In this document: piece by piece, positions 7,501 through 17,055 of the stretch
How the letters are laid out: the number at the start of each line of letters is the position of its first letter
How positions within the stretch are numbered: the stretch's first letter is position 1
Assembly (NCBI GenBank): GCA_963575745.1
Contig: CAUYUJ010006488.1
Span: 1-22,862 of the forward strand
DNA from: Prorocentrum cordatum
Taxonomy: Eukaryota > Sar > Dinophyceae > Prorocentrales > Prorocentraceae
Direction of reading: 5' to 3'
Length of the DNA stretch: 22,862 bases
Notes under the pieces: model-generated
The model's database searches: none
Told to the model about the DNA's origin: nothing
Seen by the model: only the letters and a program-made list of their open reading frames with translations
Translations under genes and position numbers: made by a program

Positions 7501-8361
7501 ACATAGGTGTTAGCCAACATGGGCCAAACACCTGTACATCCAACAATCTTCCGATTCGCATCTGTTTGTAGGGCCGGGGGCCCAAGAATAACAGAAAAAG
7601 GGGAGGGACTCCACCTGCCTGAAACAGGCGCCAAAAACAGCCAAGATCTACTCCATGGGGGGGAGGGGGGAGGGTGCGAGGGCCCGCGCCGATCGGCAAA
7701 ACAATGCATAAAAAAACGATCACCAAGCAGCACGGGCACGGGCCCGGGGCGAGGATGTTTACGGCGGGGCGCTGTGACAAAAATCGCAACGGGAGGCATT
7801 CATTCTTCGCTCTCGTCGGCCTCCAGGGTCCCTTAACTGGGCCTCGGGAGCGTCAAGAAGCGACTCAGGAGGAAAAGCCGGTCCTGGGGAAGGGGTCCAG
7901 ACTTCTGGGGGTCGACGCTGTGAAAAAATCACGTCGTCGGGGGTCTGGGGGTTCGTGTCGTGACGACCCCAGCGTTGGTTTCTGAAACCGCGTGGATCGC
8001 TCAACCCTCAGCGATCGGCAGTCTTTCGATCGCCAGATCGTTCCACATTGGGCCGACTCTGGGCCGCTGGCGGCGCTCCATCTTGAACGCCCGCGGCGGG
8101 GTCGCCGCTGGTCGACACGACGCGAACCTACCGTACCTCCACAGGCGGCCTCCGTTTTTCTCCCGCCAGCTTCCGCCGCCCTTTCGCTGGAAGAGATGCC
8201 AACTTCTCGCTCCTTCGAAGGCGAGACCCTGTCTGGAACGCCTGTGACATCACCTCACTCCCACTGGCTGCGCGTCGCCTTCTGCCAAACTCGAAAGCCG
8301 ACGAACGGCAACCCTCGCCGAACCACTTGGCGGGTCGCACCTGCTGGGGTCAGGGCTTCCC

Positions 8362-8363
<2 letters not shown>
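7501..8363. other. GC-rich unique DNA, no supported gene
   Basis: Complex sequence of normal composition with some G or A runs (7657-7673 G-rich, 7708-7715 A-run). Open frames occur on both strands, such as 7992 onward on plus and 8340-8128 on minus, but I see no domain, no start context and no splice pattern to choose between them. It ends at a (CT)n run. Confidence 0.4.

Positions 8364-8397
<34 letters not shown>
8364..8397. repeat. (CT)n microsatellite
   Basis: About 17 CT dinucleotides in a row. Confidence 0.95.
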
Positions 8398-8399
<2 letters not shown>

Positions 8400-8639
8400 T
8401 GTCACTCATCACCCCCTCCTGCAAGGGCAAGGCGGCCCAAATGCCGAATTCTGGCCCAAATGTCGGCCACTGCGTGCGTCCACGCAAACACACGAGAAGC
8501 GCGTCCCTCCGACGAGTGCGAACATGGGAGGAGGCAGGGGGATCGGGGAAGAGTGGGCGAGAGAGAGGGCAGTGGGGGGGGGCGGGGGGGGCAGGAGAGG
8601 CCCCATGTGGCCATGGAGGCTCCGAAGGAAGACGCCGAG

Positions 8640-9480
8640 AAGCCCCAATCATGGAAAAAACTTTGGGGTTTGTCGTCAAAGATCGCAGCCTTGAAGCTTT
8701 TTCGCTTCCGATGGGCTTTTGGGGCATCCGGATGGCTCCAAGGTCGATCAAGAGGCATTCAAGCGGGGCCCAGAGATGATCCCGAAGGCCACCGAGAAAG
8801 CTCCAGGAGCATCCCAAGAGGGCCCCTATAAGCTATATTCGAGCTCCAGGGCGGCAACCCTAGTGAGGAAACCGTCGTGGCTTTGTACAAAGCCATTCAG
8901 GGACACCAGCCCGCTGGGCCGAGGTGGTCGGATGATTGCCCTTCTGGGGGGGGCGTTACCGCTGCTGCTAATGAACAAGCACCCCCTCCCCTTCTCGATC
9001 GGCCGCCAACCAGGGCCAATGCCGCCCCTCAGCCATCCCCGTCAGAAAACCAAGCGAAAGCACTCTGCTGCAAAACTCCGGATCATGTCTGGGCGCCCCG
9101 CGTCCACTTTGTACAGCTCATGTTGACAGGGGGCGGCCGCTGGGGGGTTCTCTCACGCGGCCCCGCGTGCGCAGGCCCACCCCCCCCGTCAGAAGCGGAA
9201 GCAAAGTGCACGTTGCGACAGACCATGTTGCACCATGCGCAGGCGCCCAGCGAACATGTGGCATCATGATCTCACAGGGACGATAGGGGTGCACTGACAC
9301 GCTTGGCGCACCTCGCGGGCGTCGCGCAACTGGCTGGCATCTGCACCGGTTCCCGATGGGTGTCGATGGCGGCCCCTGCCCATGCTGAGACTCGGGTGCT
9401 GCTTCTTTGTTTGGGAGGGCCGGTGGAAATGAGCGAGACGGCTTGCAACTTGTGGGTAGCTTGACCCCTCTTTTTCCCTA
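8640..9480 (+). repeat. Composite repeat array, unit A start
   Basis: First member of a decayed family. 8700-8835 is a CCAAGAGG/CAAGATGG-type tract starting TTCCGATGGGC..GGATGGCTCCAAG (compare 10262 and 13420). 9001-9140 (GCCAACCAGGGCCAATG through TGTTGACAGGG) matches 10698-10845 (GCCAACCAGGACCAATG through TGTTGACAGGG). 9380-9475 (CATGCTGAG..GGTGCT, TTTGGGAGGG, TTGACCCCTC) matches 12437-12532. Divergence is high, so ORFs crossing the modules are not conserved and are not called genes. Confidence 0.6.
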
Positions 9481-9592
9481 CCTAGGCTCTGCCTAGAAGC
9501 GTTCTTACTCGGTATGCTTAAAAGGCCGGGCTGTGCAACTCGGCCCGGGCGGTTCCCCCAGTATCCGCCCCGCGGTTCCCCCAGTTACGTCC

Positions 9593-9680
9593 CCTTAGCT
9601 TAGCGTTGCTTATCTCATCTTAGCTTAGCTTATTTCATCCTAGCTTAGCTTCATCTTAGCTTAACTTAGCTTCATATAGA
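9593..9680. repeat. CTTAG / TCATCTTAGCTTAGCT minisatellite
   Basis: About 85 bp of CTTAG pentamers, with periodic insertions of TATCTCAT, TATTTCAT or TTCATC. Not the TTTAGGG telomere repeat. Confidence 0.85.
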
Positions 9681-9893
9681 TGTTGCTTTCCTAGATCCTC
9701 CAACTCCTAGGTAGAGTCGCACTGGGATAATTTCTACGAACGTACCTCTGAACGAATCACAATCACGTGTCAGTGGGCGCGGCAGCTGTCGAACACTGGG
9801 TGCATCAACAGCCTCGCGCTGGGCCTGGACGGAGAGGGCCGCAACCTGTCGGAGCGTCACAGATGGTCAGATATCGTTTCAAGAAGGAGTTTG

Positions 9894-10120
9894 GATAGTC
9901 TCCAAGATGGGTCACGATACTCCAGATTTCGTAATAAAGGGAGGGGGGTCTCATTTCGAGGGGGGTCTCTTCCAGGCTATCTCGGAGGGCCTGGGGGGTC
10001 TGGGGACGATGTTTTGGAGGGTTCTCCCACGGGGGAGGTCTGAAATGGCTTGTCTTGGAGGGTCCAGACCCCCTTCCTTTTATTACGAAATCTGGAGTAT
10101 CCCGAGATAGTTCAAGATGG
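9894..10120. mobile_element. Foldback element with 36-bp arms and flanking repeats
   Basis: The left arm 9916-9951 (begins GATACTCCAGATTTCGTAAT) and right arm 10066-10101 (ends ATTACGAAATCTGGAGTATC) are inverted repeats matching at 34 of 36 positions. Just outside are the direct repeats GATAGTCTCCAAGATGG (9894-9910) and GATAGTTCAAGATGG (10106-10120), which look like a target duplication of about 15 bp with later changes. The insert would be 9911-10105 (195 bp). The interior (GGGGGGTCT blocks) is non-coding. It sits in a CAAGATGG repeat tract, so chance similarity of the flanks must be weighed. Confidence 0.7.
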
Positions 10121-10475
10121 CCTCCAACATGCGTCCAAGAGGTTCGAAGACCTCCCCAAGACGGCTCCAAGCGGCCACGGAGCTTCCCAAGGAAGCCCCC
10201 AAGAGGCCAAAGCCCTCCCAAATACCAAGAACAATCTTTTTGTTGACTTCTCGCATGTTCGCTTCCGAAGGGCTTCTGAGGCGTCAAGATGGCTCCAAGA
10301 TGGCCCCACAGGATCGTAAGAGTGGCCCAAGGTGGCCCCAAGACGACCCCAAGAGCGCTCAAAGAAGTGCCTTGGGGGACTCCAGAGGATGTGCTTGCTA
10401 GGGACCTCCGAGAGAGCTTCAGGATAACTTCACGAGGCCTCCAAGAGGCCCCCAGAGGTTTTCAAGTTCATCTTT
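10105..10475 (+). repeat. CAAGATGG / CCAAGAGG degenerate tract
   Basis: About 370 bp dominated by loosely spaced words CAAGATGGC, CCAAGAGG, CCCCAAGACG and GGCTCCAAG at 10-13-bp steps. The same module occurs at 8700-8835, 12690-12930, 13185-13480, 13960-14090 and 17055-17165. It keeps several frames open on both strands (Pro/Arg/Lys-rich) without evidence of selection. Confidence 0.65.
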
Positions 10476-10509
10476 GTTGGCCTCCTTGCTTCACTAGATG
10501 CTTCTCTGC

Positions 10510-10860
10510 GTCCTCCTCTCGAGAAGTCCCCTTGGTTTCGATTTCGATGGGCTGGTGGGGCTACGCGAGGCGTCAATAATGCCACCAGCCCTTTTGGGTG
10601 TGAGTGCTTTAGCGGGTTTCCTATTCCGACCACATTCTTCCTCGTCGGGGAAGGGACTATCACCGTTCCCTGATAGCAAAAGCCCCTTCCCCCAGGCGAC
10701 CGGCAGCCAACCAGGACCAATGAGACCCCCACCTTTTTCCTGTCAAGAAGCGATAGAAAGCACACTTTGGGGCAAAATCTTGGGTCATGCTCGTGGGCCC
10801 CACGAGCCCTTTGTATTGCTTCTGTTGACAGGGACGGCGGGGGTGCCCTCATATCGGAGA
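10510..10860 (+). repeat. Composite repeat, GGGCTGGTGGGG module
   Basis: 10545-10580 (GATGGGCTGGTGGGGCTACG then GAGGCGTC) matches 13117-13150 and 14432-14465. 10698-10850 matches 9001-9140. In each array unit this module follows a CCAAGAGG tract. Confidence 0.6.
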
Positions 10861-10920
10861 GAGCGTGATCCACCGCCGCTTTACTGCGGAAAATTGCCAA
10901 CCTTTTCCTCCAGAACCCGG

Positions 10921-11130
10921 GGGTCGCCCCCCCCCCCCCTCCGAAAATCCCCCCCCCTGCTGGACCCCTCCCCCCCTCCCCCTGCAAAACCCCCCCCTCC
11001 CCTAACCCCTCCCCCCCCCCTTCCCCTCCCCCTCGAAAACCGGGGGGGGGTCACTACCGGTTCGAACCCCCCCCCCCCCCTCGAAAACCGGAGGGGGTCA
11101 CTACCGGTTCGAACCCCTCCCCACCCCCCC
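10921..11130. repeat. GGTTCGAACC unit array, forward orientation
   Basis: C-rich DNA ending in two units of about 45 bp: CTCGAAAACCGG, G-run, TCACTACCGGTTCGAACCCC (GGTTCGAACC at 11059-11068 and 11106-11115). GGTTCGAACC is a perfect palindrome and fits the tRNA B-box consensus, but no A box or cloverleaf was found. Confidence 0.7.
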
Positions 11131-11195
11131 CACTCACCGCCAGCAAACGACTCCCGGTCCCTACCACCGTCCGCATCACATCCCCCACTGTTGTT

Positions 11196-11745
11196 CCCAG
11201 CACCACTGTCCTCACCACCACTGTCCCCACTGTGTCCCCACCAGTGCCCCCACCACTGTCGCACTGTCCCCACTGTCCCCACCACTGTTCCCACCACGGT
11301 TCCACTCTCCCCACTGTCTCCACGGCCCCAACCACTGCCCGACTATCCCCACTGTCCCCACTGTCCCACTGACTCCGCCGCTGTCCCACTGAGCTGTCCC
11401 ACTGTTCCCACTGTGTCCCACCACTGTCCCCACTGTCCCCACCACTGTCCCCACTGTACCTCTGTCCCATTGTCCCACCGCCGTCCTCGCCACCGCCTTC
11501 ACCACTGTCCCCACCACCATTGTACCCTCCACTGTCCCACTGTTTCCACCTCATTCCCACTGTCCCCACACCACTGTCCCCACCACCACCGTCCCCACCA
11601 CTGTCCACTGTCCCCCCTGTTCCCACCATTGTCCCACCACTGTCCCCACCACTACCGTCCCCACCACTGTCCCACTGTCCCCACCACTGTCCCGCTGTCC
11701 CCTCACCACTGTCCCCACCCACCGTCCCCACCACTGTCCGCACCC
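11196..11745. repeat. CACTGTCCCC minisatellite
   Basis: About 550 bp of CCCCACTGT (9 bp) and CCCCACCACTGT (12 bp) units with scattered changes such as CCCACCGCCGTCC. On the minus strand it is (ACAGTGGGG)n. The Cys/Pro/His and Gly/Thr/Val reading frames are products of the repeat. Confidence 0.95.
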
Positions 11746-11754
11746 CCACTCGGT

Positions 11755-11925
11755 TTTCGAGGGGGGGGGGTTCGAACCGGTAGTGACCCCCCCCCTTTTC
11801 ATGATGAACTGGGGGAGGGGGGGGAGGGGTTCGAACCGGTAATGACCCCCCCCGGTTTTCCGGAGGGGGGGGGGGGGAGGGGTTCGAACCGGTAGTGACC
11901 CCCCCCCGGTTTTCCGCCAGCAGCG
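11755..11925. repeat. GGTTCGAACC unit array, inverted orientation
   Basis: Three units in the opposite orientation to 11040-11130: GGTTTTC, G-run, GGTTCGAACCGGTAGTGACC (palindromes at 11769-11778, 11828-11837, 11881-11890). Together the two arrays form a large inverted repeat around the CACTGTCCCC minisatellite. It is followed by AGAACACGCTCTTTCTCATAT (11928-11948), which recurs at 17474. Confidence 0.75.
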
Positions 11926-11989
11926 GTAGAACACGCTCTTTCTCATATCGCCTGCTTCGCGCAAAGCCACCATTCCAATGAAAATATTC

Positions 11990-12540
11990 ACAACATGCAC
12001 TTCGCGGCTAAATCTGGATCATGCGCGGCCACCCCGCGATCAGTGTCCATGTTGGTGTTTGACAAGGGCCGCGGGAGTGCTGACACAGTGCCTGCTGTGC
12101 CCAGGCCCACCAGACTCCATGCTGGCCTCCCCGCCGCGATGGCGCACTGGTCTTCGACACGGTTGGCGGGGGCCGACCTGTTGGCCGAGGTCTGCTGTCG
12201 CGTGCGCGGGCGCACCTGGCACACCCTGCGCACGCCCCAGACGTGGCACACCCGGCGCGGCCGGACCATGCGGCACACATGGCGCACGCGGCGCACCCGG
12301 TGCGCGCGGCGTGCCTGGCACGCTGGGGTCCCAGGGGTGCCCGGCGCAGGTGGGGCGCCTGGCCCGCGTGGCGCGCCTCGCCCCATCGCTCACATGGCAT
12401 CTGCAGTGGTTCCCTGTAGCTGCCCATGCATAGGCGACCGCTGAACATGCTGAGGCCCTGGTGCTACTTATGTGTTGGGAGGGCGGGAGGGAGTGAGCGA
12501 CAGCTTGCAGGCGGGGAGAATGTCTTGACCCCTCCTTCTA
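11990..12540 (+). repeat. Composite repeat unit B with GC-rich 9-bp-like repeats
   Basis: 11997-12070 resembles 9060-9125 (ATCTGGATCATG.GCG). 12205-12400 is made of GGCGCACC, TGGCACACC and GGCGCGCC variants, an imperfect minisatellite whose plus frame imitates a collagen-like Gly-X-Y protein. 12437-12532 matches 9380-9475. Not called a gene, because neither strand keeps a preferred frame outside the repeat. Confidence 0.55.
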
Positions 12541-12689
12541 CGCCTCCCCCATACTGGACAGGGGGGGTCGGGACGCATTAGAAAGTCCAAGAAGGCCTCG
12601 GCGAGAATGTTACAGAGGTGTTGGCGCCATGATGGCCGCCTGAGGGGGGGATGGAACATGGTACCCCCTGTTCTTGGATCGAGCTCCTC

Positions 12690-13160
12690 CAGGAGTGCCC
12701 CAAGATGGCCCCAGGAGGCTCCCAGGAGGCCCCGAGAGGCCGCAAGAGGTCCCCCGAGAGGCTCCCGAGAGACCCCCGAGAGGCCTCGAGAGGGTTTCCC
12801 GAGGCACCCAAGACGTTCCAAGAGGCCCCCCGGGACAGCCATCAAGGCCCCCAAGCCGCCCCGAGATGACGCCAAGAACCTCTCAAGCCACATCCGAAGA
12901 GACTCCGGGGGCATCCCAAGAGGCCTCTGGCCACTCTGCTCGCCCTCCTCCTCTTCCTCCGCATGTTCTTCTCTCCCTTCTCCCCTCCCCCTCTCCTTCT
13001 CCGACTCCTCCTCCATCCTCCCCCTCTTGGGGTATGACGGCTTCCCCTGCCCTCTATTCCGCTGCATGCTCCTCCACATCCATGATCAGGGCAACTCGCC
13101 TGGGCATCGTTTCTTGATGGGCTGGTGGGGTTACGCAAAGCGTAGAATAATGCACGATGT
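12690..13160 (+). repeat. Composite repeat unit B, second half
   Basis: 12690-12930 is the CCAAGAGG/CCCGAGAGG tract. 12934-13155 (CTGCTCGCCCTCCTC, TCC-rich, then GGGCAACTCGCCTGGGCATC and GATGGGCTGGTGGGGTTACG) matches 14293-14470 block by block. Module order here is the same as in 9060-10580 and 13960-14475. Confidence 0.65.
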
Positions 13161-13637
13161 TTGAAATCTTTGGGCCCTTGGGTGGCATTTCTGGAAGGCT
13201 TTCGGGCCAAGGTAGCTCCACGATGGCCCCAGATGCTCTGACCTGGCCTCCAAGATGGTATCAAATTGTCCAATATGGCCTCCAGCATGCATTCAAGAGA
13301 CCCTGAGACGGTTCCAAGACGGCTCAAGGTGGCCTGGGAGCCTCCCAAGAAAGATCCCGACAGGCGAACACAATCCAAAAGCTGCATGTTCCGTGAGGTT
13401 CGCCATCCAGTTGTTTAGCTTCCGATGGGCCTCTTAGGCCACAAGATGGCTCAAAGATCGCCCGAAAGGGACCAAGCAGTGCTCCGAATGACCCGCACAC
13501 GCCGGTCACAAGCAGCGGGTAGAAACATGAAGCAGGAAGGCGTTGGAAGTAGATTGGGCTTCCGCCCACCCCCCGAAGAGGAGGGAAGAGGGAAAACCGC
13601 TCGACCCCTGAAGCAGGAAGACGCCCCAAAGTAGGTT
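13161..13637. repeat. CAAGATGG tract and 85-bp duplication
   Basis: 13185-13480 is another CAAGATGG/CCAAGACGG tract; its end (TTCCGATGGGCCTCTTAGGC) matches 8706 and 10262. 13528-13560 (GAAGCAGGAAGGCG..GGAAGTAGATTGGG) is repeated at 13614-13640 (GAAGCAGGAAGACG..AAAGTAGGTTTAGG). The MITE at 13638 is inserted in the second copy. Confidence 0.5.
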
Positions 13638-13794
13638 TAGGTCGGGCACGTCCCCCTACAGGCGGATTCTGGAAGACAGAGGCAACATACCCTGAAGATG
13701 CCCCAACATGTGTAAAACATGCCAACAAGATCGTCCCTGGACTATTTTTGACTATCTTTGAATATTCCTCCTTTGGAGGGGCAGGCCCGACTTA
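13638..13794. mobile_element. GTCGGGC-family MITE, copy 4
   Basis: A 157-bp element beginning TAGGTCGGGC and ending GCCCGACTTA, whose reverse complement is TAAGTCGGGC. It is flanked by AAAGTAGGTT (13628-13637) and AAAGTAGATT (13795-13804), a 10-bp direct repeat with one mismatch, the clearest target duplication of the four copies. Extended termini: left GTCGGGC..GTCCCCCTACAGG.GGA against right TCCTCCTTTGGAGGGGCAGG followed by CCCGAC. Family blocks CGTCCC.GGACTAT and GACTATCTTTGAATATTCC are present. Confidence 0.85.
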
Positions 13795-13804
13795 AAAGTA
13801 GATT

Positions 13805-14475
13805 GGCATCTGGGAATCCAAACATACCCAACTTCAACGACCGGCGTGTGAAGGCCGCATGGGCGCCCCGAGGTGCGTTGCAAGAGGGCGCTCCACGGTG
13901 CGACTCGTCGGACCTACGACGCGGGGGGCCGAGCCGCTCACGCTGTCACTGATGGCCTCCCAGGTGGCGCTCGGGGGTCCCCAGAGCACCCAAGGGGGCA
14001 CCAGAACCTCCCAAAACTGCCCCAAGAGGGCATCATCAGGGTTGCTCCAAGAGGCATTCAAGGTTCAAGAAGCTCCCAGAAGAATTGACTCTTCATGGTC
14101 GTCGTCGTCGTCGTCGTCGCCTTCATCTCCCCCCCTCCTCCTGCCACCTATTCTTCCCATCGCTTCCTCCCGCATCCGCCTCCTCTCCTTCTACTCCTCC
14201 TGCTCTTCCACCTCCTAATGATCATCTACTTCGTCCTCCCACATAAGATTTGTAAACATTGAATGGGCATGTGTTCAGTGAAATTACTATTCCTTCTGCT
14301 CGCCCTCCTCTTCTTCATCCGCCTTCCTTGATCGATCCCGAATGTCGGTTTGACGCCTTCCCCCCAACTTTGTTCCACGGCAGGCTCCAACGCTTCTTTG
14401 ATCAAGGGAACTCGCCTGGGCATCGTTTCTGGATGTGCTGGTGGGGGATACGCACAACGTCAGCAATTCAGAGAC
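13805..14475 (+). repeat. Composite repeat unit C
   Basis: 13960-14090 is a CCAAGAGG tract, 14097-14117 a (GTC)n run, 14118-14215 TCC-rich, and 14293-14470 the TCTGCTCGCCCTCC ... GGAACTCGCCTGGGCATC ... GTGCTGGTGGGGGATACGC module shared with 12934-13155. No coding frame is supported. Confidence 0.6.
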
Positions 14476-15070
14476 GCTTGTTCCCTTCGAGGTGGAAGGA
14501 ACACTGCCTACCTGTTGGAGCAGCACAATAACAAACAATTCCCTCACACCATCATCGTCGAAATGGCGACAGCATCTCTCGTGGGGGACGGGTTCCGACA
14601 ACACATCTCACGTACACTCACACACCACATGATCATTGTGCGCACGACCGTATGCGATGACTAGCTCACGTGTCCTGCAAACACACACACACACAACAAG
14701 CGCTCATGCAGGCAACTTATGGCGTTGACCCGGTGCCGCACCAGCGCCACCACCATCGGGATCCCCGCCTCGGCCCTGGTTGGCGGTTTTTCTGGCCAGA
14801 GAAGAAGATAAGCCGAAAGGCGCCCGCCCCAAGAAACTTCCTTCCAGCGTGTGTGCTGCTACTTGCGCCAGGCATGAGACCACGTCGCAGCCTTCAGATC
14901 GGCCGACCCATTTTGGGTCACCAGGCGTGCGATACCCATCCCCCGGACCAAAAGCTTCCCATGCACAGCAAATTCCACCAGCCCTCTGGGCGTAGGTGGC
15001 TTAGCATGTCACACTATCTTAGGATGTCACACATTCTTATCCTTGAATCCCAACAAATCCAATGACCGTG
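14476..15070. other. Mostly unique DNA with a 20-bp duplication
   Basis: Contains a short CA run (14682-14694) and a tandem ~20-bp duplication at 15003-15043 (GCATGTCACACTATCTTAG, GATGTCACACATTCTTATC). Some plus-strand frames are open (14780-14995) but without recognisable motif. Confidence 0.35.
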
Positions 15071-15076
15071 GGGGGG

Positions 15077-15470
15077 TTAGAGCGCCGGCTTTCCAAGAAT
15101 AGCCCCTTCCTTCAATGAAGCGCCACACCCCTCATTGGGTGTCTGAATGGGGGGGGCACGAGGGGTCAGAGCGTCCAAGATGGTCAAAAACGGGCCGCTC
15201 CGAAACCCGAATTCCCAACACTGTTTCACCTCTCGAACCATATGTTGCTTCCGCAGGCGTTCTGCCAACTTCCACCAGCGGAACCGCCCTCGTTTTGCTT
15301 CCGCAACCTTCCATCGAAAACGGGGAATCGACTTCTCGACCTCTCGGAAGCGAACCCATTCTTGCAAAGCCGCACATGTTTCAAACATGGCCCGAGGTAG
15401 CCCAAGCTTGCCCTCAAAATTGTGAAAGCAGACCAAATTGTGAAAGCTGACCAAATCAGCAAACCAGTCA
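15077..15470 (-). other. Less GC-rich unique DNA, open minus frame
   Basis: A minus-strand frame is open from about 15454 to 15077 with the basic, Trp/Phe-rich peptides RFRWKVAEAKRGRFRWWKLA and ERLRKQHMVREVKQCWEFGF. It has no ATG of its own, and the other minus frame (15480-15226) is open too. A tandem 18-bp repeat (AATTGTGAAAGC.GACCA, twice) lies at 15417-15455. A gene relic is possible; the family is not recognised. Confidence 0.2.
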
Positions 15471-15579
15471 TGCTAAACACTTTTTGGTCTGCGGGTCGAG
15501 AGCGGGCCTCTTCCGGTTAAGAGCTAGGAGGTGCGCGCAAAGCGCGACTTGGGGAGGCAGGGCGCGGGCGGGTGGGGCC

Positions 15580-15927
15580 TCAGGCGGCCGGAGGGTGCGG
15601 GGTGCAGGCGGTGCCGAAGAGTTTGCACAGGAAAAGGTACGCCTTGGACAGGAGCCGGAGGCGAAGTCCCGGAGGGAGAGCGAAGTGGTGTTGCCGTCAG
15701 CGGCGCGTCAGAATCACCATCCTCGGGTGCTGCGTGGGGAGGGACGTGACCAGGTCCAGAAATTCTAAACGCACATCTTCGCCCTCTTGTGTGTGTGTGG
15801 CTTCGGCGGGCATCGACAGCCCCCAAGCGGCAACGAGAACGAAGCCCGCGAGGCTCCAACGGGCCGACGGGCGACCACGTGGTGCAAACTCGGACGAGGC
15901 AACCGGTTGCCTATCGAAAGCACACAC
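15580..15927 (-). other. Possible exon relic with signal-peptide-like segment
   Basis: In one minus frame, 15927-15697 encodes a hydrophobic stretch (LAGFVLVAAWGLSMPAEA) resembling a signal peptide, then RLEFLDLVTSLPTQHPRMVI and a TGA. The same frame resumes with LLSKAYLFLCKLFGTACTPH to TGA at 15582-15580, in codons rich in third-position G/C. The internal stop means this is not one intact exon. It may be two exons or a decayed gene; no family is recognised. Confidence 0.2.
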
Positions 15928-16094
15928 GTGCCCTCAGCGCAGGCGCAATTTGAGTCGGGCCCCCGCACAGCAGGATGAGTGAGCCTCATGGTGGCCCACG
16001 TTGCTCTGCTTTTTCTACTTCCGGTTCGGGCCAAGGCGCCCCCGAACACATCCAGGAGGAGGGAACTTCGCAGCCACGATTTTCCATTTGAGGA

Positions 16095-16119
16095 TGTATA
16101 TGTATACGCACATATATAC

Positions 16120-16171
<52 letters not shown>

Positions 16172-16215
16172 AAGAGAAAGAGAAAAAAAGAGAGAGAGAG
16201 AGAGAGAGAGCGCGC
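16095..16215. repeat. (TA)n-(GA)n compound microsatellite
   Basis: TATACGCACATATATAC and (TA)n, then about 80 bp of (GA)n with AAAG interruptions, then CGCGCGCG. It leads directly into the CCA satellite. Confidence 0.95.
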
Positions 16216-16221
16216 GCGTTT

Positions 16222-17055
16222 CACGGGCCCACCACCACCCACCACTACCACCACCTCAACCCACCACCACCACAGCAACCACCACCACAACAACCACCAC
16301 CACAACTCACCACCACCACGACCACCGCCACAACCACCACCACTACCAGCAGCACAACTCACCACCACCACTACAAACCACCACACCACCACCACCACCA
16401 CCACCACCACCACCACCACCACCAGCACCAACTCCACAAGCAACCGCCACCACAACAACCCACCACCACCACCACAAACCACCACCACACCACAACCAAA
16501 CCACCACCACCACAAACCACCACCACACCACCTTCAAACCACCACCACACCACCGACCACCACAACCACCACCACCACAACAAACCACCACCGCCACCAC
16601 CACCACAACCACCACCACCGCCATCACCACCACCACAACCCACCACCACCACCACCACACCACCACCACCACCACCACCACCACCACCAAACACCACCAC
16701 AACCACCACAACCGCAACAAACCACCACCACCACCACCATAATCACCACCACCGCCACCACCACCACCACTACAACAACCCACCACCACCACAACAACTA
16801 CCACCACCACGACCACCACGACAAACCACCACACCACCACCACCACCGCCACCACCACCTTAACCTACCACCGCCACAACTACCACCACCACCACCAGAA
16901 ACCACCGCACCACCACCACCACCAGCATCACCACCACCACCACCACCACAACCTGCCACCACAACCACCACAGCAACCACCACCACCACCAACCTCACCA
17001 AGCACCACAACCACCGCCACCATCACCACAGCCCACCACCACCACCACCACCACC
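16222..17055. repeat. (CCA)n satellite, ~830 bp
   Basis: A long CCA trinucleotide array on the plus strand, interspersed with CAA, CTA and CCG variants (ACAACCACC is common). It ends at CAAAGAGGCCCCAAGAG. It is the largest simple-sequence block in the window. Translation gives poly-His/Thr/Pro on plus and poly-Val/Trp/Gly on minus in all frames. Confidence 0.95.

Noticed and set aside
9593-9680. Internal telomere repeat
   Set aside because: The unit is CTTAG with irregular insertions, not TTTAGGG or TTAGGG.
11059-11115. tRNA gene suggested by GGTTCGAACC
   Set aside because: No A box, acceptor stem or anticodon arm is found around any copy, and the motif is embedded in G/C homopolymer runs.
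11196-11745. Possible CRISPR-like regular repeats
   Set aside because: Units are 9-12 bp with no spacers. This is a minisatellite in a eukaryotic genome.
10498-11895. 465-codon plus-strand open frame
   Set aside because: Runs through C homopolymers and the CACTGTCCCC minisatellite. Composition is repeat-driven, and the first part crosses unrelated repeat modules.
11978-12433. Collagen-like Gly-X-Y frame
   Set aside because: Arises from imperfect GGCGCACC-type tandem repeats. Opposite-strand frames are equally open, and there is no signal peptide or other domain.
15077-15454. 125-codon minus-strand gene
   Set aside because: Protein-like in part, but it has no ATG, no splice signals, no family, and a competing open frame on the same strand. 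Kept only as a low-confidence region note.
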